DNA from: Hericium rajendrae
Taxonomy: Eukaryota > Basidiomycota > Agaricomycetes > Russulales > Hericiaceae
DNA: 64,000 bases
NCBI GenBank assembly: GCA_033439255.1
Contig: CM065881.1
Location: 558,001 to 622,000 of the forward strand
Direction: 5' to 3'
Shown here piece after piece: positions 33,292 through 44,810 of the stretch. The position numbers and the translations under genes were made by a program. The notes below the pieces were generated by a model. The model saw only the letters and a list, made by a program, of their open reading frames with translations. It had not been told where the DNA came from and searched no databases. Each line of letters starts with the position of its first letter. Position 1 is the stretch's first letter.

Positions 33292-35153
33292 ATGGTACGA
33301 ATTATCTTCAACGATTCAGAGGATGAGGCGAATCACAAAGCAGGGCTACTGCGGTAATCCACCACTTACCACTCACGTTCAAAGCTCACAAGACTCTTAA
33401 CAGCGATCCGGCGGATATTGAGGAGCTACATGATTACCTCGTCCACAAGAAAACTTGGCTCGATACTTGCGATTTTTGCATTCGAAGGGCCGAAGAGGAG
33501 TCAGATGTCCCGTCAGCCTCTCAGCCTTCCCTGTACATTCGTGATGACGACAACGTCAAGAAGATGCCAATATTGGGCCTGCTTCCTGAACTTTTGGTGA
33601 ATATCTTTCTGTTTTTGATGCAAGACGATCCTCCACGAGTTCAGGAGACATGGGATGCCTCGCAAACCAATGTTCTCCGGAACCCATATCTCGGTTGGAC
33701 TTGGGTCACCCATGTATGCAGGCGTTGGCGAGTGGTCGCAATTTCAGCGGCTGTTTTATGGACGGACGTCTGCCAAGGTGCTGTTCTTGGTCCATCATGG
33801 ACGGAAGCATTCATGTCAAGGGCAAGATCTGCTGCTGTAACAATCAGGCGCTTTGACGATCACCGCAAGTCTTTGGAACTGCTGTGCGATTATATTCTAG
33901 ACCATCCAGCCCATCTTCGCCATGTTGCTCTATCTGCATCGTGGGCCCCGCCTCCTTTACTTGTAGAATGGACTTCCACTTGGTCTTCGGTGCTGGTGTC
34001 AGCTGATCTAGATGGCGGCGTTGGCCATTACCTGTCTCCTCCTTTATTCGGTGGATACGCACCAAACCTACGACGTTTGAAACTCTCTAATATCCACCCC
34101 TGGAGATGCCATAGTCTCCTTAGTGGTCTCGTCGAGCTTGACGTCTTCCTTTGCAGCTCCTTCCCGCCCGACATGGCCTCGGGCGATCCCGATCCGATCC
34201 TGATCGGAATTCTCCCGTCCATTTCACAGGCGCTCGATGTCTTGGATGAAGCGCCGATGCTGCAACGTCTAGCACTCCACTATGCCTTCCCCTCAGATGA
34301 TTTGCCTGTCGCTGATCGCCGGAAGGCATATCTAAATCAGGTCCAAGAGTTATCTCTTTCCGCGAAGATTATGGACTGCGTCTCTTTCTTCACTCGGGTC
34401 GTTGTTCCCTATAACGCAACCTTGAATCTGACATGCATCCCTGGTTTACACTCGGAGAAGTTTCATGACTTGTTCTGCATATTGTCAGGCGGTCTAGGCC
34501 ATATAGGTGGCGGTGAGCCATCGATCATATCCCGCCTAGAAATTGGTACAGGGAAATTTGGCGATATATGTCTGTTCCGCGTGTATACAGATTCACGTGG
34601 GGTCATTCTACAGCAGATCGAAACAGCGCAGAGATGCAATTTCTTACCGAAGCCCTTCATTACACTATCTTTGGCTTATGCGACTTCTCCGCAACATGTT
34701 TATGTCGTGCAAAAGTTCTTCGCTACGATGCCTCTGCACGACTTGTCATACCTTGCAATTTACGGGTGCTGGCATATTGATCCTGATGGCTGGCGGACGA
34801 TAGTCAGATACAGCTATGCTTATTTGCAGAGCGTGCACTTCCTTGTGCTGAGCCGGGATTGCGCGCAATACTTCTTCCATGCGATCCATGATGACGAGAT
34901 GTTGACATCCGAGCTGCACCCTCTGGCTTTCCCGAATCTAGACACATTGATCCTCCGTAACATTGACTTCTCCATGTTGTCTTGTGCATTCGACAAAGTC
35001 TCATTCCAGGAGCAAATGATGTATGACTTACACGATCGAGAACGCAGAGGGAGGAAGCTGCGAGTCCTTTATTTTATTTCCTGCCAAGGACTTGACGAAT
35101 CGTGGGTCACAGACCTGAGAGAAGTCGTTCATTTCGTTGTATTCGGATTCTGA
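33292..35153 (+). CDS. F-box/LRR-like protein (603 aa, two exons)
   Basis: Exon 1 (33292-33353) is 62 nt: MVRIIFNDSEDEANHKAGLL plus CG of a split Arg codon. A 50-nt intron (GTAATC...AACAG) joins exon 2 (33404-35153), giving 603 aa. The join reads LLRDPADIEELHDYLVHKKTW. The F-box is LGLLPELLVNIFLFLM, then DDPPRVQETWDASQ, LGWTWVTHVCRRWRVVAI and LWTDVCQGAVLGPSW. The repeat part contains MASGDPDPILIGILPSISQ, MLQRLALHYAFPSDDLPVA and LNLTCIPGLHSEKF, nearly word for word as in 41895-43788. The end is KLRVLYFISCQGLDESWV. The donor GTAATC is unusual, but the position is fixed by the same CG| split in its relatives. A decayed FMP52-like gene follows tail to tail. Likely SCF adaptor by family. Confidence 0.87.
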
Positions 35154-35337
35154 CCTTTCAAATAACGGTCAGTCCATGTTCTACCATTCGGTGTGACGCG
35201 TGAATTACTTGGCTCACATAGTCTCTGCGCAACAGGTGTCTGTCAACTATAACAATTTAGTTTCACGAAGGAACAAGCAGTCAACTAGAATCTCACCCTC
35301 ATTAGTACACGGAAGATACAACAAAAAAAATCAACAC

Positions 35338-36270
35338 CTATGCGTCCGTCTCGGAAAACTTTACTGCCGTCTTGTTCCCAATCGCGACTTATCTCGTCTC
35401 GCCTGTACTCGCAGGCAAGTTGGGAGCCGAGTTGTCCTGCGACGCACATTAACTTGACCAGGCACAGAAAGCGGATCTGGAGAGAAGAGGTGAACTGGGA
35501 GAAGATGACAATGAGGCCACTGCAGCGAGACGAGAGGAGGGAATGGAAAAGCACAGGGAGGAAACGACGTACCTGGAGGTGGTCTCCAGATGCCAGAACT
35601 TGGATCTCAGGGTTCTTGAAGAAGCTAGGGTAGAAGACGACGATCTTCGAAGTCGCAGAAGGCTGAGAGGTCAGGCGCTATTCTGTCAGGCCTATGGAAT
35701 GCGGGGAGAATGCGAAGGATCTCCGAGTCTGGTCGGAGCCCGCCGCTTACCGCGAGGACACGGTTGAGGACACGAAGGATGAAGACGAAGTTCCGGAACT
35801 CACGGAGAGATAGAGAAGACATAGTGAGTGGTTCGGAACGTTTGTCCGGGCAGTTTTGGCATACGATGGTGTATCTAGGAGGATGGACTGGCTGGCTCAT
35901 ACTACGAGGACGAGCGAGAAGGTGGTTCGCGATTTTTGACAGCAGCAAGCGATCCGGCATTCTTCGCTGTGCTTCCAAGTCTGTCTGTATTCTTATGTAC
36001 CATATGTACGATACGAGTCTTGATCGAGTAGTAAGTATATTGGTGGCGAGATCATCAGGCGTGAAAGATCTTTCACGCACCCTTCATTTAGTATTACACT
36101 TAGTAGGTAACGAGAAAAGTCGAGCAGAGAATTTCGTACTCTCTGCCACCGCCCATTGAAATTGAATGACATTCTTGCAATCCGGATCCCTGAAAGAAAT
36201 GATGTCATCACGGAGGACATCGTGGGCTACGAGTCGAACGCGTTGGACGAAGGTAAGTAATATTCTTAAT
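35338..36270 (-). pseudogene. Decayed FMP52-like gene, copy A (behind F-box 33292)
   Basis: The minus strand shows pieces matching the intact FMP52-like gene at 51710-52754 in the same order. Near 36250-36180 is AHDVLRDDIISF against GRHVLRELLLSP. Near 35990-35940 is LGSTAKNAGSLAAVKNRE against LGTTAKNAGSSAAFEKIDRE. Near 35640-35590 is KIVVFYPSFFKNPEIQV against DTIVFRPGFLKNADRGEF. Then come VIFSQFTSSLQI against GIFSHFTSTLEI, AGQLGSQLACE against AGQLGSKDLPP, and finally VAIGNKTAVKFSETDA with the stop at 35338-35340, against VAIGNRGAVKLAEVDA. The pieces lie in differing frames with many small indels and the glycine-rich nucleotide-binding motif is not readable. This is a host gene relic. Confidence 0.8.
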
Positions 36271-36624
36271 GAAGTCAATGGCTTTGACATTTGAATCCTC
36301 GTATATACCTCTCAACGTCATCAGACCAGTCCCGTTCCCTGACGCCATATAGGAGACGTCAAAACAAGCCATAGGCATCGATGGATTGAAAGGTGAATGG
36401 AGTAACCTCTGTGCAAACCTGCAAGGAGGAAGGAGGAGGACTCTGTGGCCGATGTCGACATGGTTTGACAGGATTGCCTCAACCGAGTCAGACGAATCAC
36501 AGTAAGGGTCTCGAATCACCCCTTTCACTTCTCCAATTCATTGCCTCACAGACCGGCGTCGGCATCGCCAGCTATCATGGTAGTATTGTCTAGTCGCGAG
36601 CGGATGGGAGCCGCCATGCGATGG

Positions 36625-36679
36625 TAGGCGCCGGACAGCGGGGCGCTTCATGATGAAGCGCCCCGCTGTCCGGCGCCTA
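36625..36679. repeat. Perfect 27-bp inverted repeat with 1-nt centre
   Basis: Left arm 36625-36651 (starts TAGGCGCCGGACAGCGGGGC) and right arm 36653-36679 are exact reverse complements with a single G at 36652 between them. The right arm is also the first 25 or so bases of repeat copy B. Copy A has the right arm with one change but only a poor left arm. Such a perfect palindrome could form a cruciform, or be a trace of an inversion or hairpin-ended insertion. The bases from 36271 to 36624 hold no gene that I can see. Confidence 0.9.
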
Positions 36680-38628
36680 TTGCGTTCAACTTGCACTTCA
36701 AGTTGTACACCGAATCTACTGTATAGGGTTCCACTGCGCATACCACTCCATGTACCCAGCATTCGACGCGTTCCATCTGGCTCTGCGAGGTGTGTATCCT
36801 TGTCCTGTCAAGCTTCCTCGGGCCGTTGTTTCCAGCACAACGTCAAGCTGAGCTTATTATTGTTCGTAGAAACGGAGACAATTGTCTCTTCTCGATGGAG
36901 ACGGCTCTTATCGTCTTCGGTCTTCGTATCAAAGCCTCTGTGCTAAACAATAATACTTGCTCCTATATCTACCGCCATTCATCGACGTTTCGGGAGCGCC
37001 TTGTTCTCCTTTCGCCCTTCACGTTCGTATTCATGGATCGGACTTCTGACTGCATCGTGTTGACAAACAGGCGTCAAAAGAAGGCGGCGCAGAGAAGCCA
37101 GTACCTGATTTGCGGCGCACTGGCAGCCTGCAGATCTGGGGATGATTCAGGCATGACGTCTGCGAGGTAACCTACTCGCGAATGGCGGTGTAGAGGGATT
37201 CTAGGTGAGCTGACACTTATCTTTTAGCCATCTGTACGCAACATTCGCTCCAACAGGTCTTGATTCATTATGCAATTGCTGGTCGGTTTCGTACAAGAGA
37301 TGGGTTCAGGGTAGCGGACGGGGCGTCGTCGTTGTCAGCAGCTAAGTCATCACCGCCACGTCTAGCATTCTAGGAATGCGATCTTCTATCGAATGCATTG
37401 ATGCCTATACTACCTATCAGGCGATGCAGTGGATTCCGCCGCGGGCGCGAGACCATTCCGCGCTGAGGCGTTTGGAAGACGTCTGAAGGCTAGAACTGAA
37501 GTCCCGAATTTCTATCCGCAGATCCTGGCTGTGCTTCTCCCAGATAGAATGCTTTCCTGTGAAACGTGCTCCGTGGAAATCGAGTTGGCGTTCCTTCCGT
37601 CCGGGCGGACACGAGGCGGAAGAGTCTGCGTTGCCCTCGAATTAGCTAGATCTTGGCAGCGACCCCCCAGGCGACTTCTCTGGGCAGTTTTCATTGCGCT
37701 ATACATATAGTGCGGCGTGGCAGGATGGCTTCGCATTCTGTCCTCCGTGACGCAACGGATGTCGACTTGGGGCGCCGGAATGTACATCCAGCTCGAGCGA
37801 CCTTGGATCTTGTGCTCTTGAAAAAAATTATCTTCTCGACGACTCGGGACGAACGTACACCTAGATCTGGCATGGATTCAGCACAGCGTATATTCAGATT
37901 CCCCGTACAGCCATGAGGTCGTCAAAGCGTTGTGGCACTCTGACGCCATACACCTGCGCTCGACCCCTGCCTGAAGGCACCTACCTCGAAAAGGCTCCAC
38001 GGCCTGCCTTCACGCGTCGTTCACCTGGTGGCGCTTTGATCTGCTTTGAATACATAACTACGTATCCGCGAATATGCCCAGGCTGTGTCAACGGAACGCC
38101 CTCTCCCCGTCCTAGCTCGTACAGACTCGCGACCAAGCAGAGGTCCTATTTGTCATCCTTGAAGTTCGACGCCTCCGCTCCTGCTCCGCAGCTTTCAATT
38201 TGATTCTGGATCCCATCGTTTGGCGTCGGCCCTCAGTCAATTCAAAAGGTCCAAGCTGTCCAGCTCGTGCCCTCACCTAACTCTGATCTATGGCAACCGT
38301 GCCTGTGCACCTATAGCTTTTTAGGAAATTCTATGAATTCTGTACGTTCGCAGTGACGCTTCGATCTCTGTGTCCATCGACTGGGGTCAGGAAAACGTGG
38401 TTATCGCGCATCCCGCCGCCTCTGCGCGTCCTGATTTGGCGCTTCATACAGAGTGCCCCCGCGCCTTCCAGCGTTCGTCGTAGACCCTTGCCACATGGCA
38501 CCGCCGCCCGAAATCAGCTAACGCTGGACGTGCCGTTACTCCTGCGGCGCACTCAGCTTGAATGGCAACGCGTGTTCGCGCATCGACTCTTGCCACAGCG
38601 CTCTGCTCGGTTGGATCTGACCCTCGCC
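36655..38628. repeat. Direct repeat of about 1.97 kb, copy B (copy A at 30459-32410)
   Basis: This is collinear with copy A at an offset of about 6.2 kb. Shared landmarks include the near-identical run through CAACGTCAAGCTGAGC (36840 against 30633), the string AACAATAATACTTGCTCC, the stretch AAAAAAATTATCTTCTCGAC, and the ending CTCTGYTCGGTTGGATSTGACC. In this copy the minus-strand frame that looks coding in copy A is shifted, which suggests decay after duplication. The left end coincides with the inverted repeat at 36625-36679. No family is recognised. Confidence 0.8.
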
Positions 38629-39336
38629 ACCAGCACTTGGTGTCATCGACGACTATAAAATCCCCACCATGGTCGTCTGTCAATAGCATCCCACATCTGC
38701 TTCGCTCAACCAATCTTCCGAATCCTCCGCTCTCAACGCTCCTAGGTCAAAGCTCCTCGCCAGCTCTACCCTCCTCGCCAGCTCTACCTCTTTGCCCGTC
38801 CTGCCTCCCTGCCCGTCCTGCCTCCTCTCCCGGGATTTTCCAGTTTTAGGGCGGATCTCGACATTTTATCCCAAGTGAACGATGTCGCCACTGCAACGTC
38901 AGACCATCGCCTGTAAATCCGGATGTGTCTTGCAAAATTGTCAGCATGTTTTCATTGTAAGTGATCGGGATGTTTATTTGTTTATTCAACTGACCGTATC
39001 GTTCGGAACTTTTGGTATATCGAAGTCTCTCGCTCAAATTCCACCTTCGGCGAGCTCCAGGAAAACAAATGCTCCGGCTCCTTCAAGACAAGAACGACGA
39101 CTCGACAGGTCTGTTTGCATCCTGAGCGTCAAGAGGTGGGCGGGTCGCAAGTCCTCGACACGAGGTGCAAGGTTTTTGACAAGGGGGGAGGGGGGGTATG
39201 TAAGCACGTCAACGTCAGGATCGGGTAAGGAGAGATCTCGCGGGACCCCAGAACATGCCTATAGCTATCCAAGTCGACAGCTTTGACGCAGCTCGTTCAT
39301 TGTAGCTGGTATTTTATAGAATCTAACAACATGATG
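38629..39336. other. Intergenic stretch
   Basis: This lies between repeat copy B and the mobile-element fragment. It has a CT-rich part with short GCTCTACC-type duplications near 38760-38820 and a G run near 39183-39197. No gene is seen. Confidence 0.4.
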
Positions 39337-40995
39337 CTATTGTACATACAGTGGGAATCGAGACTGAGAAACAGTGACACAGAGAGACGTAATGTGGCCA
39401 ACAGTGGGCATGACTCGAGTGAATACAGTATGATTTCGAAGCGTGCGAAGAGATGGGATTCCTGAGCACTGGCTCATAGCGTAGAGAAGGGCACGGCCAC
39501 CCATGCGATAGATCAATGTCGATACGTCCATGTCCGAGGTGGTGAAATTAGCAGGGCGGTAAAGGCCCTCGACGGCACTTCTGATCTTGCGTACTATCGC
39601 AGAGATGCTAGCGCCATTTCGCAGCGCAGTCTGGACAATGGCGTGGACTCGAGGGACGTTTTTCTCCGCAATCGCCATGACAAAGCGCCTGTAGTCGGCC
39701 GCTTTTTGCGTCGCGGTGCCTATCTTTCGAGCCATGTTGAGCATCTTATAAGATTTTGATTTAGCATAATGAAGACACGACGAGATAGTAGTGAGCTTAC
39801 CCTGAGCTTCCACCTGTTAATCTCAGTATTGCGATCTGCAAGTAATCCACGAAGCTGCGACGCGCTGAAGTACGAATGGCCAGCAAACTGGAGCCCTGGC
39901 GTGCAAAACCGATGAGGGTGTCGATGCGCCTTGGAACGTCGCTGCATGCGTTACAAGGCTCCGGTTGCTTCAAACCCAGAGCTTTCCGGCTGCATACTTT
40001 TGAGAATGCGCGGCGCTTGCCATTCCTATCGGTGGTCACGATGAAGGTGAGTGATTTGGGCTCGTCGCCGATACGAGACCAAGGGAACGTGTTGTTAAAA
40101 TTCCCGAGGTCATCCGGCCAATGTATCTCGATGCCTGGACACTCGTCGAGTGACGCTGTTGCACCGGAGGTCGATTCGACAGGTTCGCTTGAGGACCGCT
40201 GTCGCCTCATACTAGAATAGCGGCTACACGGTCACCATTAGTAGCTATACAGAAAAATATATTCAAACTACTGCAGCTTACCTTTTATATAAGAAGTCTT
40301 GTTCAGGCTCTTCAAGATGTGCTTTTTCAGGAAAGGGGAACGTGAGCGAACGCGTGCGCGACAATTGATTATTGTTGCTCGGTGCTCGCCAAGTTTGCAG
40401 CAAGCTGTTCGCGCTGTGTCGTGATACAAGTCAGAGAGCACCGCTTGCGACTGTTCCGGTGGCTCTCCAGGGTGTTGAAATGACCAGAAGCTGAGCCAAA
40501 CGAGTTGATGGCCTTGATTCCAGATGAGATCCATTGTTCGCAGTCCGGGCATTGGACCTCCCAAGATCCCGAGTCAGCTCTGGCAACAAGTAGTCCGAGA
40601 CTAAAGGCTTCATGCAGCGCGACCATGGAGTTCTGTATGGGAAGGCGTACACGATGGGCTTCTGGAGAGTTGTTACGAGTCGGAAAGAATGACTGAGACG
40701 CCGTCGACGGCGAAGGTGTGGGAAATAGAAAGGACGAGGAAAGCGCCGGTCCTGGCGCTAAAACGAACGGATCATCGGCTTGACGCGTGAGATTTGTCGT
40801 TACGGAGTTGTTATTGAGTCGAGGAAAAGGTTCAGATGCTCTTCGAGAAAGCTGAAAGGCAGACTGTAAAGGAAAATCATAAGGAAGGGGCTCTGGTATG
40901 AGAGTAGAGTCGAGAGTTGGAGGATCATGCATGGAACTAGGAAGAGGGCTGAAAAATGGATAATTATGATTGAATTGATTGTCCGGTGAGGCCAT
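39337..40995 (-). mobile_element. 5' fragment of a multi-copy agaricomycete element gene (possible DNA transposon)
   Basis: The minus-strand ATG at 40993-40995 opens a Pro/Ser-rich frame leading to a zinc-site-like part, WEVQCPDCEQWIS ... FNTLESHRNSRKRC. After probable introns near 40290-40215, another part reads CPGIEIHWPDDLGNFNNTFPWSR, VCSRKALG, CNACSDVPRRIDTLIGFA, then (in another frame) SQLRGLLADRNTEINRWKLRV. An intron follows from about 39797 and the last part is FVMAIAEKNVPRVHAIVQTA, DVSTLIYRMGGRALLYAMSQ, GIPSLRTLRNHTVFTRVMPTVG, ending at 39337. From memory this is the N-terminal half of a large protein family, very numerous in mushroom genomes, whose C-terminal half looks P-element/THAP9-transposase-like. 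That half is absent here, and the frame change near 39900 agrees with a dead, truncated copy. Confidence 0.6.
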
Positions 40996-41894
40996 GATGC
41001 GATTATAAGTATTTAGAGGGTTGTATGCACTGATTATACGAAGGGATGTATGCGACAAGAGGAGGACGCGACGCGTCGAACGCGACGCGTCTTTCGAATG
41101 GATCACGAGATCCAGAGCCGGAAATCCATGAGTAAATGACACTTTTATTCGTCTGCACGAAATACACTTTGTTACCCGTCAATTTAACCACCTAGAATAG
41201 ATTTTATATACTACTTTTGGGGGTGTATAGTTGGTCACTTCAACGATACACTGAAGCGTTAAGTTGTGTTCACGGTTTTTCGATTTTGAGTGCAGAGATT
41301 CACCTCTGAGGACCCCGGACAGTAATTAGAAGGGGGGTTGTCATCGGGCCGAGGGGTACCTCGTGTCGGTCGCTTTCCATCCGCCCACCTCTTGCTGAGC
41401 GTTCACATGAATATGGAAATATTTACTGTCGATCCCAGCCATATCGGCCATCAGCGAATGAAAGAGCCAGTCGTCGTGCAAGCGTGCCAACAGCACTACC
41501 AGTAATATTATGTTGTCAGCATGTCCATCTGCTGATTGACTCTATCATGGACCGAGCCCTGCTTCCCCTGTCTGTATTTAAACATGTTGTTCTTCTCAGT
41601 CCGCACAGCGCAGACATACATTAATGTTAGTAGCCACTTTGACCTTAGTGTAGCTGGAAATGTGCTCCTTAGCGGCTTCCACGACTGTGACATGATTCCC
41701 AACGCTCGGAGGAGTTCGGAAGAATGATGGCGGTATCAAGTTATTTAGACTTTACTGCAAGACGCCAAGCGCCAACAGGCGCCGACCCAACCTCGACGCG
41801 TGCGCCTAGCGTGCGCGCCGTTCATCGATTATCTATCCACTGCAACTTGCTCGCCAGACATTGCACGACTCTGTACCTCTTTCTCCACTCAAAC
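40996..41894. other. Intergenic stretch
   Basis: This lies upstream of both the element fragment (minus) and the F-box gene at 41895 (plus). It includes a doubled CGACGCGTC near 41068-41091. No gene is seen. Confidence 0.4.
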
Positions 41895-43788
41895 ATGGTT
41901 CATATGCACTTTCATGATCCTATATTCGAGGCTGATTTCAGGGCCCAACTACTTCGGTAAGTCACTCCCTGCCTTGCGTTTTAATATCGATAGGACATCC
42001 GACACCTATAACAGCAATCCGGCCGACATATTGCAACTTGACGATATACTTGCAAATAGAAAGAAGTGGCTGGATACCTGTGACGTATGTTTCAAGGAGA
42101 GTGGCGATGGGATCGATGCTCTATCACCTTCAGCCACGGCATACACCTGTGAGCCCGAGAATGATTTCACCGGAGGCTCTCCGATAGTTCGCTTGCTTCC
42201 AGAGCTATTGATAGAAATCTTTCTTTTATTGACGAAAGAAGAACCGCCACGGCTTCGAGAGACTTGGGATGTCTCCTGTAACCGCATCATCACAAATCCG
42301 CATCTAGGTTGGATCCCAGGAGTCACACATGTCTGCAGTCGCTGGCGTAGTATCGGTATCAACGCAGCCATCCTTTGGGCAGATCTTAGCCACGGCGCTA
42401 TTTTAGGATCATTGTGGACACAAGAGTTCATGTCGCGGGCAAAGTCTGCACCCATAACCATTAGACGGTTTGACGAATGTCCCATTGGCTCTATAGGCTT
42501 GTTATGTGACTATATCCAGGACCACTCTCCACACATCCGCGACCTCACTCTGTCAGCAGATTGGACTTCTTACAGTCTTGTGGATGACGTATCTGGGACG
42601 TTCTCCTCGATGTTGGTCTCAGCCAGTCTGGATCTTGGTATCGGGGGTTTCATGGCCCCTGTTCTTTTTGGTGCTTACGCGCCAAATCTCAAACGGCTTA
42701 AACTCACTAACCTTCATCCATGGAAGTCTTTCAATTTCCTTGAACACCTGCTCGAACTTGATGTGTTTCTGTGTACTTCTTATGGGCCTGACATGGCTTC
42801 GGGCGACCCGGATCCAATCCTAATTGGAATTCTCCCTTCCATCTCGCAGGTGCTCGACGTCTTAGATGAAGCGACAATGCTGCAACGTCTGGCACTTCAC
42901 TATGCGTTCCCCTCAGATGACCTACCAGTTGCTAATCGCCGAAAAACATATCTGGACCACATCCAAGAGCTTTCCCTTTCCGCCAAGATCGTGGATTGCA
43001 TCTCTTTCTTTTCCCGGGTCGTCATTCCATACAACGCATCGTTGGATCTGACATGCATCCCGGGTCTACACTCGGAGAAATTTCAGGACCTGTTCGGGGT
43101 GTTGACAGACCGTCTGGCGCCCCTAGGCAGCGAGCCATCAATTATATCCCGCCTAGAAGTTGGTACGGGAAAAGTCGGCGATAAATGTCTGTTCCGCATC
43201 TATACAGACTCCCATCGGGCAGTTGTTCAGAAGGCCAGAACATCGTCAAGAGATATAGTGCCTCCGCGATGCGATTCGTCGTCGAAGCCCTTTATCACGT
43301 TGTCTTTGGCGTACGCGACATATCTGCAACACGTATATGTTCTGCGAAACTTCTTCTCTACAATGCCTCTGCACGACTTGACATACCTCGCGATTTTCGG
43401 GTGCTGGCATGTTGATCCCGATGGCTGGCGGACGATATTCAGAGACAGCCATACTTTCTTGCAGAGTGTGCGCTTCCTTGTACTAGGTCAGGATTGCGCT
43501 CAGTACTTCTTCCATGCGATTCACGACGAGGAAATATCGGCCCCCGAGCTGCGTCGTCTGGCTTTCCCGAATCTAGACGCCTTAATCCTCCGTAATATCA
43601 ACTTCGCCACGTTCTCTTGTGCTCTCGACGAAATATCATTCCAGGAGCAGATGATACACAACTTACATGATCGAGAGCGCAGAGGGAGGAAGCTTCGAGT
43701 CCTTTATTTTATTTCGTGCCAAGGACTCGATGAATCATGGGTCGCAGACCTGAGAGAGGTCGTCCGTTTTGTTGTATTCGGGTTGTGA
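41895..43788 (+). CDS. F-box/LRR-like protein (611 aa, two exons)
   Basis: Exon 1 (41895-41956, 62 nt) encodes MVHMHFHDPIFEADFRAQLL plus CG. A 58-nt intron (GTAAGT...AACAG) precedes exon 2 (42015-43788), giving 611 aa. The join is LLRNPADILQLDDILANRKKW, matching LLRDPADIEELHDYLVHKKTW of 33292. The F-box is VRLLPELLIEIFLLLT, then EEPPRLRETWDVSC, LGWIPGVTHVCSRWR (with an extra residue after the Trp) and LWADLSHGAILGSLW. The middle repeats MASGDPDPILIGILPSISQ and MLQRLALHYAFPSDDLPVA are almost identical to 33292, so the two genes are recent duplicates. It ends KLRVLYFISCQGLDESWV. A decayed FMP52-like gene follows tail to tail, as with 33292. The open frame runs further upstream of exon 2 but has no ATG there; the two-exon model is preferred. 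Confidence 0.87.
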
Positions 43789-43933
43789 CGTTCCAAAAAA
43801 TGGTCAGCCCGTTTTCTGCCATTCAGCGTGAATAAATTGGCTCACATAGTCTCTGTGCAACAGGTGTCTATCAACTATAATAATAATTTCACAAAGGAAT
43901 TCGCGGAATTTACAATTAAAAAAAATGCAATAC

Positions 43934-44810
43934 CTATGCGTCCATCTCGGACAACTTTACTCCCCCCTTGTTCCCAATCACGACTTATCTCTTCTCGCCT
44001 GTACTCGCAGACAAGTTGGTCAAGCCTAGTCATCCTGCGATGCACGTCAGCTTCGCCACGCGTGAGACTTGAATCTGAAGAGAAGACGTGTATGGGATAG
44101 GATGACGAGATGAGACTACTGCAGCAAGAGGTTAGGAGGGAATAAAGGAGAGGTGGAGGAATGACGTACCCGAAGGTTGTCTCTGCGGGAACTTGAGGTT
44201 CAGGGTTCTTGGAGAAGCTAGGGCAGAAAGCGACAACTTTCGAAGTTGCTGAAGGCTGAGAGGATCTGCTCTGAAGGATGTCGGGTTGGAGCCTGCCGCC
44301 GACCGCGAGGGCAAAGTTGAGTACACGAAGGATGAGGGCAAAGTTTGTGGACTCACGGAGAAGTAGAGAAGACACGGTGATGACTCGGAACGTTTGTCGA
44401 GGCAGTTTTGGCGGACAATGGGGTATTTGGAAGGATGGGACTGGCTGGTTCGTATGAAGGCGAGCGGGGAGGTTGTTCGCAGTCTAACTTAATTTCCGAC
44501 AGCAGTAAGTAATTCGGTATTCTTCGCTGTGGTTCCAAGTCTGTCTGTATTCTTACGTACCATATGTACGATACAAGCCATGGTCGACTGGTATATTGGT
44601 GGCAAAACTCTCAGACGTGAACGGCCTTTCAAGTTTACGCATCCTTCTAGTATAGTAGGTATTGAGGAGAGTCGACCAGGGAAATTTGTACTCTGTGCCT
44701 TGGCACATCGAAACTGAATAACACTCTGGCAATCAGTAATCCTCGCATATGAGAAGAGGAAAGCCGCCATCAGTGAGGCAATGGTAGGCCATCGAACGCG
44801 TCAGATGAAG
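43934..44810 (-). pseudogene. Decayed FMP52-like gene, copy B (behind F-box 41895)
   Basis: Matching pieces on the minus strand, in order, begin near 44790-44740 with a faint match to the first helix region. Near 44560-44500 is DRLGTTAKNTELLTAVGN against LGTTAKNAGSSAAFEK. Near 44260-44190 is KVVAFCPSFSKNPEPQVPAE against DTIVFRPGFLKNADRGEFRL. The last piece is VVIGNKGGVKLSEMDA with its stop at 43934-43936, against VAIGNRGAVKLAEVDA. Shared intron-like bases just before the LGTT block also match copies A and C. The pieces sit in different frames. Copies A and B stay alignable past the gene, to about 36360 and 44910, so the duplicated block included flanking DNA. Confidence 0.8.

Noticed and set aside
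30459-38628. The two 1.95-kb repeats read as long terminal repeats of one element
   Set aside because: The sequence between them is an F-box gene and a host gene relic, with no element genes; the repeats have decayed coding-like content and no typical terminal dinucleotides at their edges. Direct segmental repeats fit better.
41800-41894. Upstream extension of the 41895 F-box frame beginning at 41800
   Set aside because: It begins with GTG, not ATG, and crosses the intron; the two-exon model matches the relatives at 33292 and 45201.
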